In this document: positions 16,008 to 22,822 of the stretch, one piece after another | Layout: each line of letters starts with the position of its first letter | Position numbering within the stretch: the stretch's first letter is position 1 | Assembly: GCA_037139495.1 (NCBI GenBank) | Contig: JBAXGG010000010.1 | Span: 1 to 29,669, forward strand | Origin: JAUPVS01 sp037139495 | Lineage (GTDB): Bacteria; Patescibacteriota; Saccharimonadia; Saccharimonadales; JAUPVS01 | DNA: 29,669 nucleotides | Reading direction: 5' to 3' | Made by a program: the position numbers and the translations under genes | Notes under the pieces: model-generated | Databases searched by the model: none | What the model was told of the DNA's origin: nothing | Seen by the model: only the letters and a program-made list of their open reading frames with translations

Positions 16008-16625
16008 GAGCCGGGTCAGAACTGCTTGGTTGAGATTTGTAATAATCGGTCCAATAACCGGCATCAAAACCACTAGGATGACGATAACTGCCACAATTCC
16101 CATCTGTTCAAAACGAGCCATCACCTCTTGAACTGGTTCTGGTACTAAAGCGTAAATTAAACGCGAGCCGTCTAATGGTGGAATTGGTAACATATTAAAA
16201 ACAAAGAAGCCGACATTAACCTGTACAAAGATAACCAAAAAAGTGGTCAAGAAGGTGTTATAGCCAATTGTTAGATGGGCCACGCCGGCTACCACTATAG
16301 CCAGCGCCAAATTAGTAAATGGACCGGCCAAACCAATTAAGGCAGCGCCAAATTCTTCATACTTAACCCTCGATGGGTTAAATGGCACTGGTTTAGCGGC
16401 AAAAATCGGTGGTAGGCCGAGAGCAATTAAAACCACTGGCAGCAGGATGGTTGTCAGCCCATCGATGTGTTTTAAGGGGTTAAGGGTCAACCGGCCGGCC
16501 TCTTGGGCCGTCGAGTCACCAAGCCAGTGGGCTACAAAACCATGCATGGCCTCGTGCAACCCCATAGATATTAGAATCACTACAAAAATTATGCCTAGAT
16601 TGGTAATCGAGAGGTCGGCTGTCAT
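16002..16625 (-). CDS. Site-2-protease-like M50 membrane metallopeptidase
   Basis: A multi-pass zinc protease of the M50 (S2P/RseP-type) class that cuts substrates within the membrane. The zinc motif HEAMH lies in the first helix region (GLHEAMHGFVAHWLGD), and the second conserved motif is PPLDGSR with the metal-binding Asp. Four to five hydrophobic segments are visible, and no PDZ domain is present. The reading frame is open to a GTG at 16643, but an extended -10 element lies between, so I choose ATG at 16625 (207 residues). Substrate unknown. Divergent from rpmB with overlapping promoter regions. Confidence 0.9.
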   Translation of the reverse strand: MTADLSITNLGIIFVVILISMGLHEAMHGFVAHWLGDSTAQEAGRLTLNPLKHIDGLTTILLPVVLIALGLPPIFAAKPVPFNPSRVKYEEFGAALIGLAGPFTNLALAIVVAGVAHLTIGYNTFLTTFLVIFVQVNVGFFVFNMLPIPPLDGSRLIYALVPEPVQEVMARFEQMGIVAVIVILVVLMPVIGPIITNLNQAVLTRLL

Positions 16626-16633
16626 ATCGTTTA

Positions 16634-16642
16634 AGTATAGCA
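16634..16642 (-). promoter_or_regulatory. Extended -10 promoter of the M50 protease gene (leaderless)
   Basis: On the minus strand TG-C-TATACT (hexamer complement 16634-16639) ends 8 nt before the ATG at 16625; no Shine-Dalgarno fits in the gap. It lies 15 nt from the divergent rpmB -35 element. Confidence 0.7.
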
Positions 16643-16653
16643 CCTCTTAATAG

Positions 16654-16682
16654 TTGACCTAACAGAGATAATGCGCTACAAT
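16654..16682 (+). promoter_or_regulatory. Promoter of rpmB (leaderless)
   Basis: TTGACC (16654-16659), 17-nt spacer and TACAAT (16677-16682), the same elements as the infC promoter. Only AAACCCCT separates the -10 from the ATG at 16691, so the transcript should start at the ATG itself. Confidence 0.85.
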
Positions 16683-16690
16683 AAACCCCT

Positions 16691-16921
16691 ATGCAGAAAT
16701 GTGATCTAACCGGTAAAGGAAAGCAGTACGGCAGTAATGTCAGCTTTTCACAGCGCCACACAAAAAAGGTTTGGAAACCTAATCTTCAGAGTAAGATCAT
16801 TCTAGTTGATGGTAAAAAAGTGAAGATGAAGCTCAGCACCCAAGCGATCCGCACTCTTAAGAAGAAAAATCTATTCATTACACCAGCCTCAGTTGCAGCC
16901 GAAGCCGTAAAATCTAAATAA
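16691..16921 (+). CDS. rpmB: 50S ribosomal protein bL28
   Basis: A 76-residue basic protein with bL28 hallmarks: MQKCDLTGKGKQYGSNVSFSQ, HTKKVWKPNLQSK and a lysine-rich C-terminal half with LSTQAIRTLKK. Normal length. It has no Shine-Dalgarno and a -10 element 8 nt upstream, so a major ribosomal protein appears to be translated from a leaderless mRNA. Monocistronic. Confidence 0.96.
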   Translation: MQKCDLTGKGKQYGSNVSFSQRHTKKVWKPNLQSKIILVDGKKVKMKLSTQAIRTLKKKNLFITPASVAAEAVKSK

Positions 16922-16990
16922 GCTCAGGCAGCAGCTTTAACCGCAAACTTCATCGGCCCTACAGGGGTCTTGTGCGCGGATAGTTTATCA

Positions 16991-17011
16991 GCTAACGCTT
17001 GGCCTGTTAGC
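16991..17011. repeat. Inverted repeat at the convergent gene ends
   Basis: GCTAAC/GTTAGC arms (16991-16996, 17006-17011) with a 9-nt loop overlap the stop codon of the minus-strand MBL gene, 70 nt after rpmB. There is no U tract on either strand, so it is only a possible weak terminator. Confidence 0.3.
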
Positions 17012-17633
17012 TTCGTTCGAGGACGATAAGTTGCATAGTATCAGCCAGGTCGGCTGGTTTTAATTTTAGGTAATCAACTGTTTCGCGCGGCTCCATGGCC
17101 AAAGTCTTGAGGGCTTCTACTAGAGTTGTCTGTGGAACTGGATACTTAATTTTACTGTCGTCGTAATGAGTTGGGATAACTAATCTGGGCTCGATCTTTT
17201 TAATCAGTTTAAGGGCACCAATTGGATCTAGGGTGTAGCCGCTACCACCAACAGGTATAAATAGGACGTCCACCATACCAATAGACTCCAGCTGTTCCTC
17301 GGTGAGCTCTGGGTAAACATGGCCCAAAACCACTAATTTAAGATCATCCATGATAATCCGATAGATAACGGCCGAGCGTTGGCCCTCTTCCTCCATGTGC
17401 CCACGAGCCATAATGCCGCGGATAGAAACGTTAGAAACTTCGTACTCGCCCGGGTAATCGATAACTAGCTTTGTAGCCACGGCCGGTTCGACGTGTGCGC
17501 CGTTAAAAAGTGCGATTTCACCAGGTTTAGTAATTGCGCTTAAACCTAGGTCAGCTAGATTGTCGTCAAAGACTAGGCTAGCCTTCTTATTGCTTAAACG
17601 AATTGCGTTGGCGCCAAAATATTGAATATCCAA
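17007..17633 (-). CDS. MBL-fold (UlaG/COG2220-like) protein lacking the HxHxDH motif
   Basis: A 208-residue protein of the metallo-beta-lactamase fold. Conserved family blocks are seen: IDYPGEYEVSNVSIRGI, LVVLGHVYPELTEEQ, VDVLFIPVGGSGYTLDP and RLVIPTHYDD, the last four in UlaG-like order. The first metal motif (normally THxHxDH) is missing; the equivalent place reads FNGAHVEP. It may therefore bind metal incompletely or act non-enzymatically. It has a good AAGGAG ribosome-binding site 15 nt after the winged-helix gene stop, so the two are co-transcribed. Substrate unknown. Confidence 0.8.
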   Translation of the reverse strand: MDIQYFGANAIRLSNKKASLVFDDNLADLGLSAITKPGEIALFNGAHVEPAVATKLVIDYPGEYEVSNVSIRGIMARGHMEEEGQRSAVIYRIIMDDLKLVVLGHVYPELTEEQLESIGMVDVLFIPVGGSGYTLDPIGALKLIKKIEPRLVIPTHYDDSKIKYPVPQTTLVEALKTLAMEPRETVDYLKLKPADLADTMQLIVLERS

Positions 17634-17648
17634 TGTTTTTTACTCCTT

Positions 17649-18305
17649 TTAATCTTTCTTGGTCTTTTTTGTCGATAACACGGCTGGTTCATTGAGGCTA
17701 CCGCTTTTATCGATTAATACCTGCTTTTTAGCCGCCAATACAGAGTTCAGGAACCGGTCGTTAACCTGCCGCCTATATTCGTACTCGGTAACTGGCATAT
17801 AAACGAAACGAATCTCTTTACCCTCTTTAACTTCGAGGTCTTCTATGAACTTACTGAGTTTGGTGTGATTAACGTCACCGACGATCAAGAAGTCGATGCC
17901 ACTAACTTCGTCCCGAGTAAATTGACCAGTTAATAGGGCGATATCAACATTCCCAAGAGCTTTAATAGCCTTAAGGTCATCACTTTCGGCAGCCGCAGGA
18001 ACAATAGATTTTTCGCTAGTAGCATTTTTTGGTGTTGCGGAAGCTTTAATTCCGGAGCCAAATATTGTCACCAGCGGATCGTAATACTCATACTTTTGAT
18101 TTACCTCGTAGTAGAGACGGTTTTTGTTGTCATCAGAAGCAATAATCCCAATACTAAGTAAATTCGCCAGTTCACGGCGAACAGAGTTAATCTGCTCGTC
18201 AATTTTACGGGTAATTTCACGCACGTAAAAAGGCCGGTTGGGGTTACTGTAGAACAGCTGTAATAGTTTAACCCGCGTTTTGCTCCCAAATAGTTGCTCA
18301 ATCAC
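17649..18305 (-). CDS. Winged-helix transcriptional regulator with nucleotidyltransferase-like domain
   Basis: A 218-residue protein. Residues 1-75 form an ArsR-like winged helix (FGSKTRVKLLQLFYSNPNRPFYVREI, then INSVRRELANLLSIGII). After a linker rich in Ala, Thr and Ser (about 83-107), residues 108-190 resemble a minimal nucleotidyltransferase fold (GNVDIALLTG, SGIDFLIVGDV). The usual catalytic GS...DxD is incomplete (SGIDF), so it may be a ligand or nucleotide sensor rather than an enzyme. The C-terminal 25 residues are lysine-rich. The start is GTG 18305, only 6 nt after a TACAAT -10 element. It probably regulates itself and the MBL gene behind it (inference). Confidence 0.8.
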   Translation of the reverse strand: MIEQLFGSKTRVKLLQLFYSNPNRPFYVREITRKIDEQINSVRRELANLLSIGIIASDDNKNRLYYEVNQKYEYYDPLVTIFGSGIKASATPKNATSEKSIVPAAAESDDLKAIKALGNVDIALLTGQFTRDEVSGIDFLIVGDVNHTKLSKFIEDLEVKEGKEIRFVYMPVTEYEYRRQVNDRFLNSVLAAKKQVLIDKSGSLNEPAVLSTKKTKKD

Positions 18306-18311
18306 CCCTCT

Positions 18312-18320
18312 ATTGTAGCA
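18312..18320 (-). promoter_or_regulatory. Extended -10 promoter of the winged-helix/MBL pair (leaderless)
   Basis: On the minus strand TG-C-TACAAT (hexamer complement 18312-18317) ends 6 nt before the GTG start at 18305. The intervening AGAGGG resembles a ribosome-binding site but touches the start codon, which is too close to function. Confidence 0.7.
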
Positions 18321-18336
18321 GAAAGGTATTCAAGGA

Positions 18337-19638
18337 CTAGCACTGGGCTTCAAGTGGGTCGGGTGTTGGGCGGCGAGCCTGGTCGATTAGAAACTTAGCA
18401 ATTGCTGGGCTTAAATGGTAAAGCCGTCCCAGTTCGAGTTTAAATTGCCGGTATAACACCGCATGACGAGGGTCAGCTAGATCAACATAGCCGTTCGGGC
18501 TGAGTATTTCGGCTAAAAGCTCGGCTTTACCCTCGGCTGGATTTTCGTGATAATCAGAATAGGTTAGAACCGAAGCAGCCTGTTCATTAATTTGCTGATT
18601 AATCTGACATAGAGCCGTCTTGTCACCAGACTGCTCGGCCGACTGTAACTCTTTTTGACGGGAGGTTACATAAGATTCAAAGCCCATAAGACTGGTGTGA
18701 TCGAGATCATGACGAACCCCAGGTACATATATATTTTGGGCGCCGTTTAGGGCAGCAAAGTTAGCATCTTTAAACATATCTACCGGACCACACTGCTTTA
18801 AATCGATTAAGTGGCTAATCTCGTGTCTAACGTTATGGATACCGATCGGGGTACTGTCACCTTGTTCAATATCGACGTAAAGGGTATCGTGCGGTTCATC
18901 ACCCCTGGCTTGGACATATCCTGCCACATCTTGCTTAGCAGTGCCAGTCATAATCACAATGTGTTTTAGGCCAGCCAGCTGAACCAATTCCTTAGGCTCA
19001 TTAGAAAAACCTTCGATTATTTCCCTCCTAGTCTCTTTAGCACTGTAATCTTCTAATTCACTGGCAGTTGGTGCTCGTCCACCATAGCTGTAAGTTAGGT
19101 CTGGCGTACCGACTGCTACAGTTACACCCAGCTGATCCATGAATTGTTGAGCAGTTAATAAATACTTACTAAACGGGCCTGGCGTAACGTCGCTGACGGA
19201 ATTTATGGTGTTCGTAGTTAGCTTATCCAAAATCGGCATACCATTGTAGATTGTCAGATTATCTTCGCGAGCAGACTGTTCAAGAAAGTCTTGAAAAATT
19301 TGATCGGGGGTTTCTGCTGACGTGACCACTCCCTTACCTCCACCAGCACCACCAATCTGTCTGGTAACTACTGGGTTTTCTGGTTGGGCCAATAACGCAT
19401 CGACAGAGGCCATATCCTGATCAGTTGGTTCAATACAGATTTGATTGTAACCTGGCCCGGTCTCTGTTAACGCTTCGCCGATATCTACACTCGCCGTTGT
19501 TGGGGCGGTAACCTGACCATCTTGCCCTTGATGTTCACCGGCACAACCAGCAGAAATAGCCACGGACGCCAGCACAAGACCAAGCGCCACTGCCTTGATC
19601 TGCAAGGAATCCCTAAAACTTACACGTTCTCCACTCAT
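18337..19638 (-). CDS. Secreted lipoprotein with HExxH metallopeptidase signature
   Basis: A 433-residue predicted exported lipoprotein: the N-terminal signal (KAVALGLVLASVAISAGC) has a lipobox with the acylated Cys at about residue 32. A Thr/Gly/Gln-rich stretch follows. HEISH (about residue 270, RHEISHLIDLKQCG) is the zinc-binding HExxH of gluzincin-type peptidases, with a candidate third ligand Glu about 105 residues later in NPAEGKAELLAEIL. It resembles secreted peptidases broadly but I recognise no specific family. For a host-attached Saccharibacterium, a surface peptidase could act on host or neighbour proteins; that is inference. Cys residues near both ends could form disulfides. Confidence 0.75.
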   Translation of the reverse strand: MSGERVSFRDSLQIKAVALGLVLASVAISAGCAGEHQGQDGQVTAPTTASVDIGEALTETGPGYNQICIEPTDQDMASVDALLAQPENPVVTRQIGGAGGGKGVVTSAETPDQIFQDFLEQSAREDNLTIYNGMPILDKLTTNTINSVSDVTPGPFSKYLLTAQQFMDQLGVTVAVGTPDLTYSYGGRAPTASELEDYSAKETRREIIEGFSNEPKELVQLAGLKHIVIMTGTAKQDVAGYVQARGDEPHDTLYVDIEQGDSTPIGIHNVRHEISHLIDLKQCGPVDMFKDANFAALNGAQNIYVPGVRHDLDHTSLMGFESYVTSRQKELQSAEQSGDKTALCQINQQINEQAASVLTYSDYHENPAEGKAELLAEILSPNGYVDLADPRHAVLYRQFKLELGRLYHLSPAIAKFLIDQARRPTPDPLEAQC

Positions 19639-19646
19639 AAGAAGTT

Positions 19647-19675
19647 ATTTTAACATAACCGTCATAAATTTGCAA
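19647..19675 (-). promoter_or_regulatory. Promoter of the lipoprotein gene (leaderless)
   Basis: On the minus strand TTGCAA (complement 19670-19675), 17-nt spacer and TAAAAT (complement 19647-19652) preceded by TG-T. The -10 ends 8 nt before the ATG at 19638; no Shine-Dalgarno is present. Confidence 0.7.
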
Positions 19676-19679
19676 ACTA

Positions 19680-20486
19680 TTATTGCCAGTCGATGTCTGG
19701 ACTTCGCCTGAACCAAGTTCGCTGACGACGTGCATACTGCCAGGTATCCTTAACGATCAATTTTTTAGTTTTAATTAGGTCTTGTGAGCCGGCAAAATAA
19801 TCCTGCCACTCGCGGTAGCCGATACCCTTCATAGCCTCGGCTTCCCAGCCATACTTATCGGATAGCTCTTTTACCTCAGCCTGAAGGCCTTGCGCAATCA
19901 TATGGTCCGTACGCTCGGCGATACGACGCTTTAGCACGTCATCAGGTACCTGAACGCCAATGACCTCAGTATTAGCACGCAGTGGATTTTTTACACCGAC
20001 TTCCCCGTTGGTCTCTAAAACCCGAATTAAATGACGGGGATTTTGGGTATTTTCCGGTATTTCCAAGCCTTTTTGACGTATTTCTGTCTGGAGTTCACTG
20101 ACTGTTAGCTTTTCTAGTCTTTGCCGCTCTGCCGGGTTAGCTGGCCTGAAGCTGAAATCATAGAGTATTGAATCTATATAAAGCCCAGTACCGCCAACCA
20201 TGATCGGTAGTTTACCTCTGTCGTGTATATTTTTAATGGCTCGATTGGCTAGTTTTTTAAAATCGCTGGCTGTAAACTTTCGATCCGGCTCAGCGACATC
20301 TATCAGATGGTGAGGGATGAGTTTTTGGTCGTCTGGCGATGGTTTGGCAGTACCAATATCCATACCCTTATAAATCGTCCTTGAATCAGCGGCAATAATT
20401 TCACCATTACGCTCTTTGGCAATCCGCATCGCCAAGGCACTTTTACCAGAGGCGGTAGTACCAACTATTACGACTAAAGGTTCCAC
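19680..20486 (-). CDS. miaA: tRNA dimethylallyltransferase
   Basis: MiaA adds an isopentenyl group to A37 of tRNAs that read UNN codons. The P-loop GTTASGKSA is at residues 9-17, followed by the family blocks ADSRTIYKGMDIGTAKPS, PHHLIDVAEPD, VGGTGLYIDS, NPRHLIRVLE and MKGIGYREW, ending WQYARRQRTWFRR. At 268 residues it is at the short end of the family (often 290-315). The start is GTG at 20486; it overlaps by 13 nt the end of a short upstream frame that begins right after thrS, so it is probably expressed from the thrS transcript. Confidence 0.95.
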   Translation of the reverse strand: MEPLVVIVGTTASGKSALAMRIAKERNGEIIAADSRTIYKGMDIGTAKPSPDDQKLIPHHLIDVAEPDRKFTASDFKKLANRAIKNIHDRGKLPIMVGGTGLYIDSILYDFSFRPANPAERQRLEKLTVSELQTEIRQKGLEIPENTQNPRHLIRVLETNGEVGVKNPLRANTEVIGVQVPDDVLKRRIAERTDHMIAQGLQAEVKELSDKYGWEAEAMKGIGYREWQDYFAGSQDLIKTKKLIVKDTWQYARRQRTWFRRSPDIDWQ

Positions 20487-20551
20487 TGCAGTACCTCATT
20501 AGAACTGACTAAAACATCGTCCACGTCCACCGCTATAATCGGCTCCTTCAT
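20474..20551 (-). pseudogene. Remnant or microORF with HAD-like motif I between thrS and miaA
   Basis: Directly after the thrS stop, ATG at 20551 opens a 25-residue frame, MKEPIIAVDVDDVLVSSNEV plus a short tail, ending at TAG 20474-20476. The pattern hhhDhDDVL with a following SNE matches the start of HAD-type 5'(3')-deoxyribonucleotidases, where the first Asp pair is catalytic. A complete enzyme would need another 150 or more residues, which are absent, so this looks like the stub of a deleted gene, possibly kept because it couples thrS translation to miaA. The match rests on one short motif; an independent leader peptide is the alternative. Confidence 0.45.
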
Positions 20552-20554
20552 GTC

Positions 20555-22423
20555 CTAGCCCTGATGTTCAGCGTTCAAAACATGTATAGAAGTCCGAATC
20601 ACCCGGCTTTTGGCTTCTTGAGAAACGGTTTTGAGGAATTCGTTAAAACTGATGGGTTCCTCGATAGCCGAGACAACAATATCCTGGCGAATCCGCGGAA
20701 TCATACTGTTAGTCTCAATCTCCTTACTACCAATCACGACGGTGTATGGGATTTTCATCATCTCGGAAGTACGAATCTTCTTACCAACTGATTCGCTAGA
20801 ATTATCCAAAGTCGCTCTCAAACCGAGTTCATGAGCCTGTTCAACAACCTTTTGGGCAAAGTCGACGGTTTCTGGCTCTTGGTTCAAAGTAGCAATTCGT
20901 ATCTGTTCTGGAGCCAACCAAACTGGGAACCTACCAGCCGTATGCTCAATGTAAACCGCCAAGAAACGTTCCAAAGAACCAAGCAAAGCTTTGTGAATCA
21001 TGACTGGGCGATGTTTTTGGCCATCTTCGCCGGTGTATTCCAGGTTAAAGCGCTCCGGCTGCACGAAATCTAGCTGTTCGGTAGCCAGTTGCCATTCACG
21101 ACCCAGAGCGTCGGTAGCCATAATATCAATTTTAGGGCCGTAGAAGGCTGCTTCACCCTCTTCTATAAAGTAGTCTAGGTGGAGCTTCTTAGCGACGTCC
21201 TCGATGGTCGCTTGAGCCTGCTGCCACAGTTTTGGGTCACCTAGATACTGCTCGGAATCATCTCTAAAACTTAAACGAGCCAGCCACTTAAGACCAAACA
21301 CCCCGTACATGTCGCTAATCATGGTCATGATTGAGGTAAACTCTTCTTCAATCTGATCTGGTCGACAAAAAACATGTGCGTCATCCTGGGTGGCTGCCCT
21401 AACCCGAGCCAAACCATGCAATTCTCCGGCTTTTTCGTCTCTGTAGACAATTGTATTTTCCATGTAGCGGATTGGCAGATCTCGGTAACTGCGCGGTCGT
21501 GAGGAGTAAATCTGGGTGTGGTGTGGGCAGTTCATCGGCTTCATCATGAACTCATCTTCAGATTCGAAGCTGGTCACCGTAAAACGCTCAGGATATTTAT
21601 CGAAGTGACCGGAGGTTTTATAGAGATCGACTTTGGCAATATGCGGGATGGATACTCGCTGGTACCCGGCGCTAGACTGTAGTTCCTGCGAGAAGCGACC
21701 GAGCTCTTCCATTAGAATCGTGCCTCGGGGCGTAAACAATGGTAGGCCGGAGCCGACTAGGTCGCTAAAGACAAACAGATCGAGCTCCTGCCCCAGTTTA
21801 CGGTGATCACGCTTTTTGGCTTCTTCGAGCATCTGTAAATGATGATTGAGCTGTTCCTTGGTATCAAAAGCCACACCATAGATGCGCTGCATCTGAGGAT
21901 TACCTTCTTTGCCACGCCAGTAAGCACCGCTAACTCGTAGCAACTTAAAGGCGCCAACCTTGCCAGTATTTTCGACATGTGGCCCGCGACAGAGGTCCGT
22001 AAAGTCACCGTTAGTATAGAAAGAAGCTTCACTGACCTTGCCATCACCGCTGGCGATGGTACCTAGTTCGTCTTTATCCAAGTCCTTAGCAACAGTGGTA
22101 CCAGCCCGCTTTAGGTCGTTTAATAATTCTTCTTTATAAGGTTGTTTGGCATCTTTAGCCCACTTAATTGCATCGTCGATTGGCTTTTGAAACTTTTCGA
22201 AAACTTGTTCACCATTGATAATCTGCTGCATCTCTTTGGTGATGCGCTTAAAATCTTCTTCACTAATGCTGTCTTTACCGAGGTCAACGTCGTAGTAAAA
22301 GCCGTCTTTAACCACCGGGCCGATGCCAAATTTAGCTCCTGGCCAGAGGTGCTGAATAGCATTAGCCATGATATGTGCCAGCGAATGGCGCATTGGGTGC
22401 AGTTTATCGGCTTTGTCAGACAT
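20555..22423 (-). CDS. thrS: Threonyl-tRNA synthetase lacking the N-terminal TGS domain
   Basis: Charges tRNA-Thr. The 622-residue protein begins directly at the editing domain (HSLAH near 14-18, DLCRGPH near 144-150), then the class II catalytic core with zinc ligands in MNCPHH, DDAHVF and MIHKALLGSLERF, and the HGVP-type anticodon-binding domain at the C-terminus (about 515-600). The usual 60-residue TGS domain is missing from the N-terminus; no in-frame extension upstream could supply it because a terminator and promoter lie there. The final 20 or so residues are an unusual extension. ATG at 22423 lies 9 nt after a TAATAT element. Downstream come the HAD stub and miaA. Confidence 0.95.
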   Translation of the reverse strand: MSDKADKLHPMRHSLAHIMANAIQHLWPGAKFGIGPVVKDGFYYDVDLGKDSISEEDFKRITKEMQQIINGEQVFEKFQKPIDDAIKWAKDAKQPYKEELLNDLKRAGTTVAKDLDKDELGTIASGDGKVSEASFYTNGDFTDLCRGPHVENTGKVGAFKLLRVSGAYWRGKEGNPQMQRIYGVAFDTKEQLNHHLQMLEEAKKRDHRKLGQELDLFVFSDLVGSGLPLFTPRGTILMEELGRFSQELQSSAGYQRVSIPHIAKVDLYKTSGHFDKYPERFTVTSFESEDEFMMKPMNCPHHTQIYSSRPRSYRDLPIRYMENTIVYRDEKAGELHGLARVRAATQDDAHVFCRPDQIEEEFTSIMTMISDMYGVFGLKWLARLSFRDDSEQYLGDPKLWQQAQATIEDVAKKLHLDYFIEEGEAAFYGPKIDIMATDALGREWQLATEQLDFVQPERFNLEYTGEDGQKHRPVMIHKALLGSLERFLAVYIEHTAGRFPVWLAPEQIRIATLNQEPETVDFAQKVVEQAHELGLRATLDNSSESVGKKIRTSEMMKIPYTVVIGSKEIETNSMIPRIRQDIVVSAIEEPISFNEFLKTVSQEAKSRVIRTSIHVLNAEHQG

Positions 22424-22432
22424 CTTGAATCT

Positions 22433-22461
22433 ATATTATCACCTCTGTTAAGCACAGCCAA
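22433..22461 (-). promoter_or_regulatory. Promoter of thrS (leaderless)
   Basis: On the minus strand TTGGCT (complement 22456-22461), 17-nt spacer and TG-A-TAATAT (hexamer complement 22433-22438). The -10 ends 9 nt before the ATG. An AGAGG lies 16-20 nt upstream of the ATG, too far to be a normal ribosome-binding site. This promoter sits just below the terminator of the upstream RNA. Confidence 0.55.
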
Positions 22462-22464
22462 ATA

Positions 22465-22497
22465 AAAAACCAGTGATCTCGCATGCCACTGGTTTTT
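22465..22497 (-). terminator. Intrinsic terminator upstream of thrS
   Basis: An 11-bp stem on the minus strand (AAAAACCAGTG / CACTGGTTTTT) followed by TTTATTT. Placed between the upstream RNA and the thrS promoter. Confidence 0.85.
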
Positions 22498-22565
22498 ATA
22501 TTGAATTTTACCTTGGTCGATGACCCAGTTGCTTTCCAAAGCACCCGGCAAAACTCACCTCGTAC
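22465..22565 (-). ncRNA. Structured small RNA (or thrS leader) with terminator, family unknown
   Basis: About 100 nt on the minus strand. A 10-bp stem P1 pairs GAGUUUUGCC (complement 22547-22556) with GGUAAAAUUC (complement 22503-22512). It encloses two hairpins, GUGCUU/AAGCAAC (complement 22528-22544) and GGUC-AUC-GACC (complement 22515-22525), a neat three-way junction. A strong terminator follows and ends about 42 nt before thrS. A TATACT element (complement 22571-22576) predicts the start. Either it is an independent RNA or a transcription attenuator: CAACUGG in the second hairpin region could pair with the CCAGU arm of the terminator. No T-box antiterminator (UGGNACCGCG) is present, and the SRP core sequence is absent. 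Confidence 0.6.
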
Positions 22566-22572
22566 GTACGAG
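22559..22572. repeat. Perfect 14-bp palindrome overlapping a -10 element
   Basis: CTCGTACGTACGAG reads the same on both strands and overlaps the TATACT element at 22571-22576. It could be an operator for the upstream RNA. If transcribed from further upstream it would form a hairpin with CGU in the loop, resembling the anticodon loop of tRNA-Thr(CGT). Confidence 0.5.
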
Positions 22573-22644
22573 TATACAGTAATGGTACTATAAGGCTAGT
22601 ACTATATTGTCGTCTTTTCTACACTATTGGTGGGGATAACTACT

Positions 22645-22658
22645 TACCATATATGGTA
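22645..22658. repeat. Perfect 14-bp palindrome between the thrS-leader RNA and tRNA-Val
   Basis: TACCATATATGGTA is a perfect palindrome about 80 nt from tRNA-Val. The plus strand also has TG-G-TATAGT overlapping its right half, a possible extended -10 for tRNA-Val transcription, so the palindrome might be an operator. Confidence 0.4.
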
Positions 22659-22739
22659 TAGTTTGGTGGCCATTCCTTTTTGGCAGATTTTTTGCTAAAC
22701 TTGTATCTGTTAAGCTAACTTTTAGAAGGGATTTAACGG

Positions 22740-22816
22740 GGGCGATTAGCTCATTTGGCTAGAGCGCCGCATTGACGTTGCGGAGGTGACAGGTTCGAAT
22801 CCTGTATCGCCCACCA
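22740..22816 (+). tRNA. tRNA-Val (anticodon GAC), CCA encoded
   Basis: A complete cloverleaf: acceptor GGGCGAT/ATCGCCC, D arm GCTC/GAGC with GG in the loop, anticodon stem CCGCA/TGCGG with loop TTGACGT (GAC), T arm ACAGG-TTCGAAT-CCTGT, discriminator A and encoded CCA; 77 nt. It converges on tgt with 6 nt between them. Confidence 0.95.
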
Positions 22817-22822
22817 GATCAT

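Noticed and set aside
22465..22565. T-box riboswitch or SRP RNA before thrS
   Set aside because: Neither the T-box antiterminator sequence nor the SRP GGAA-loop core with its asymmetric bulge is present.
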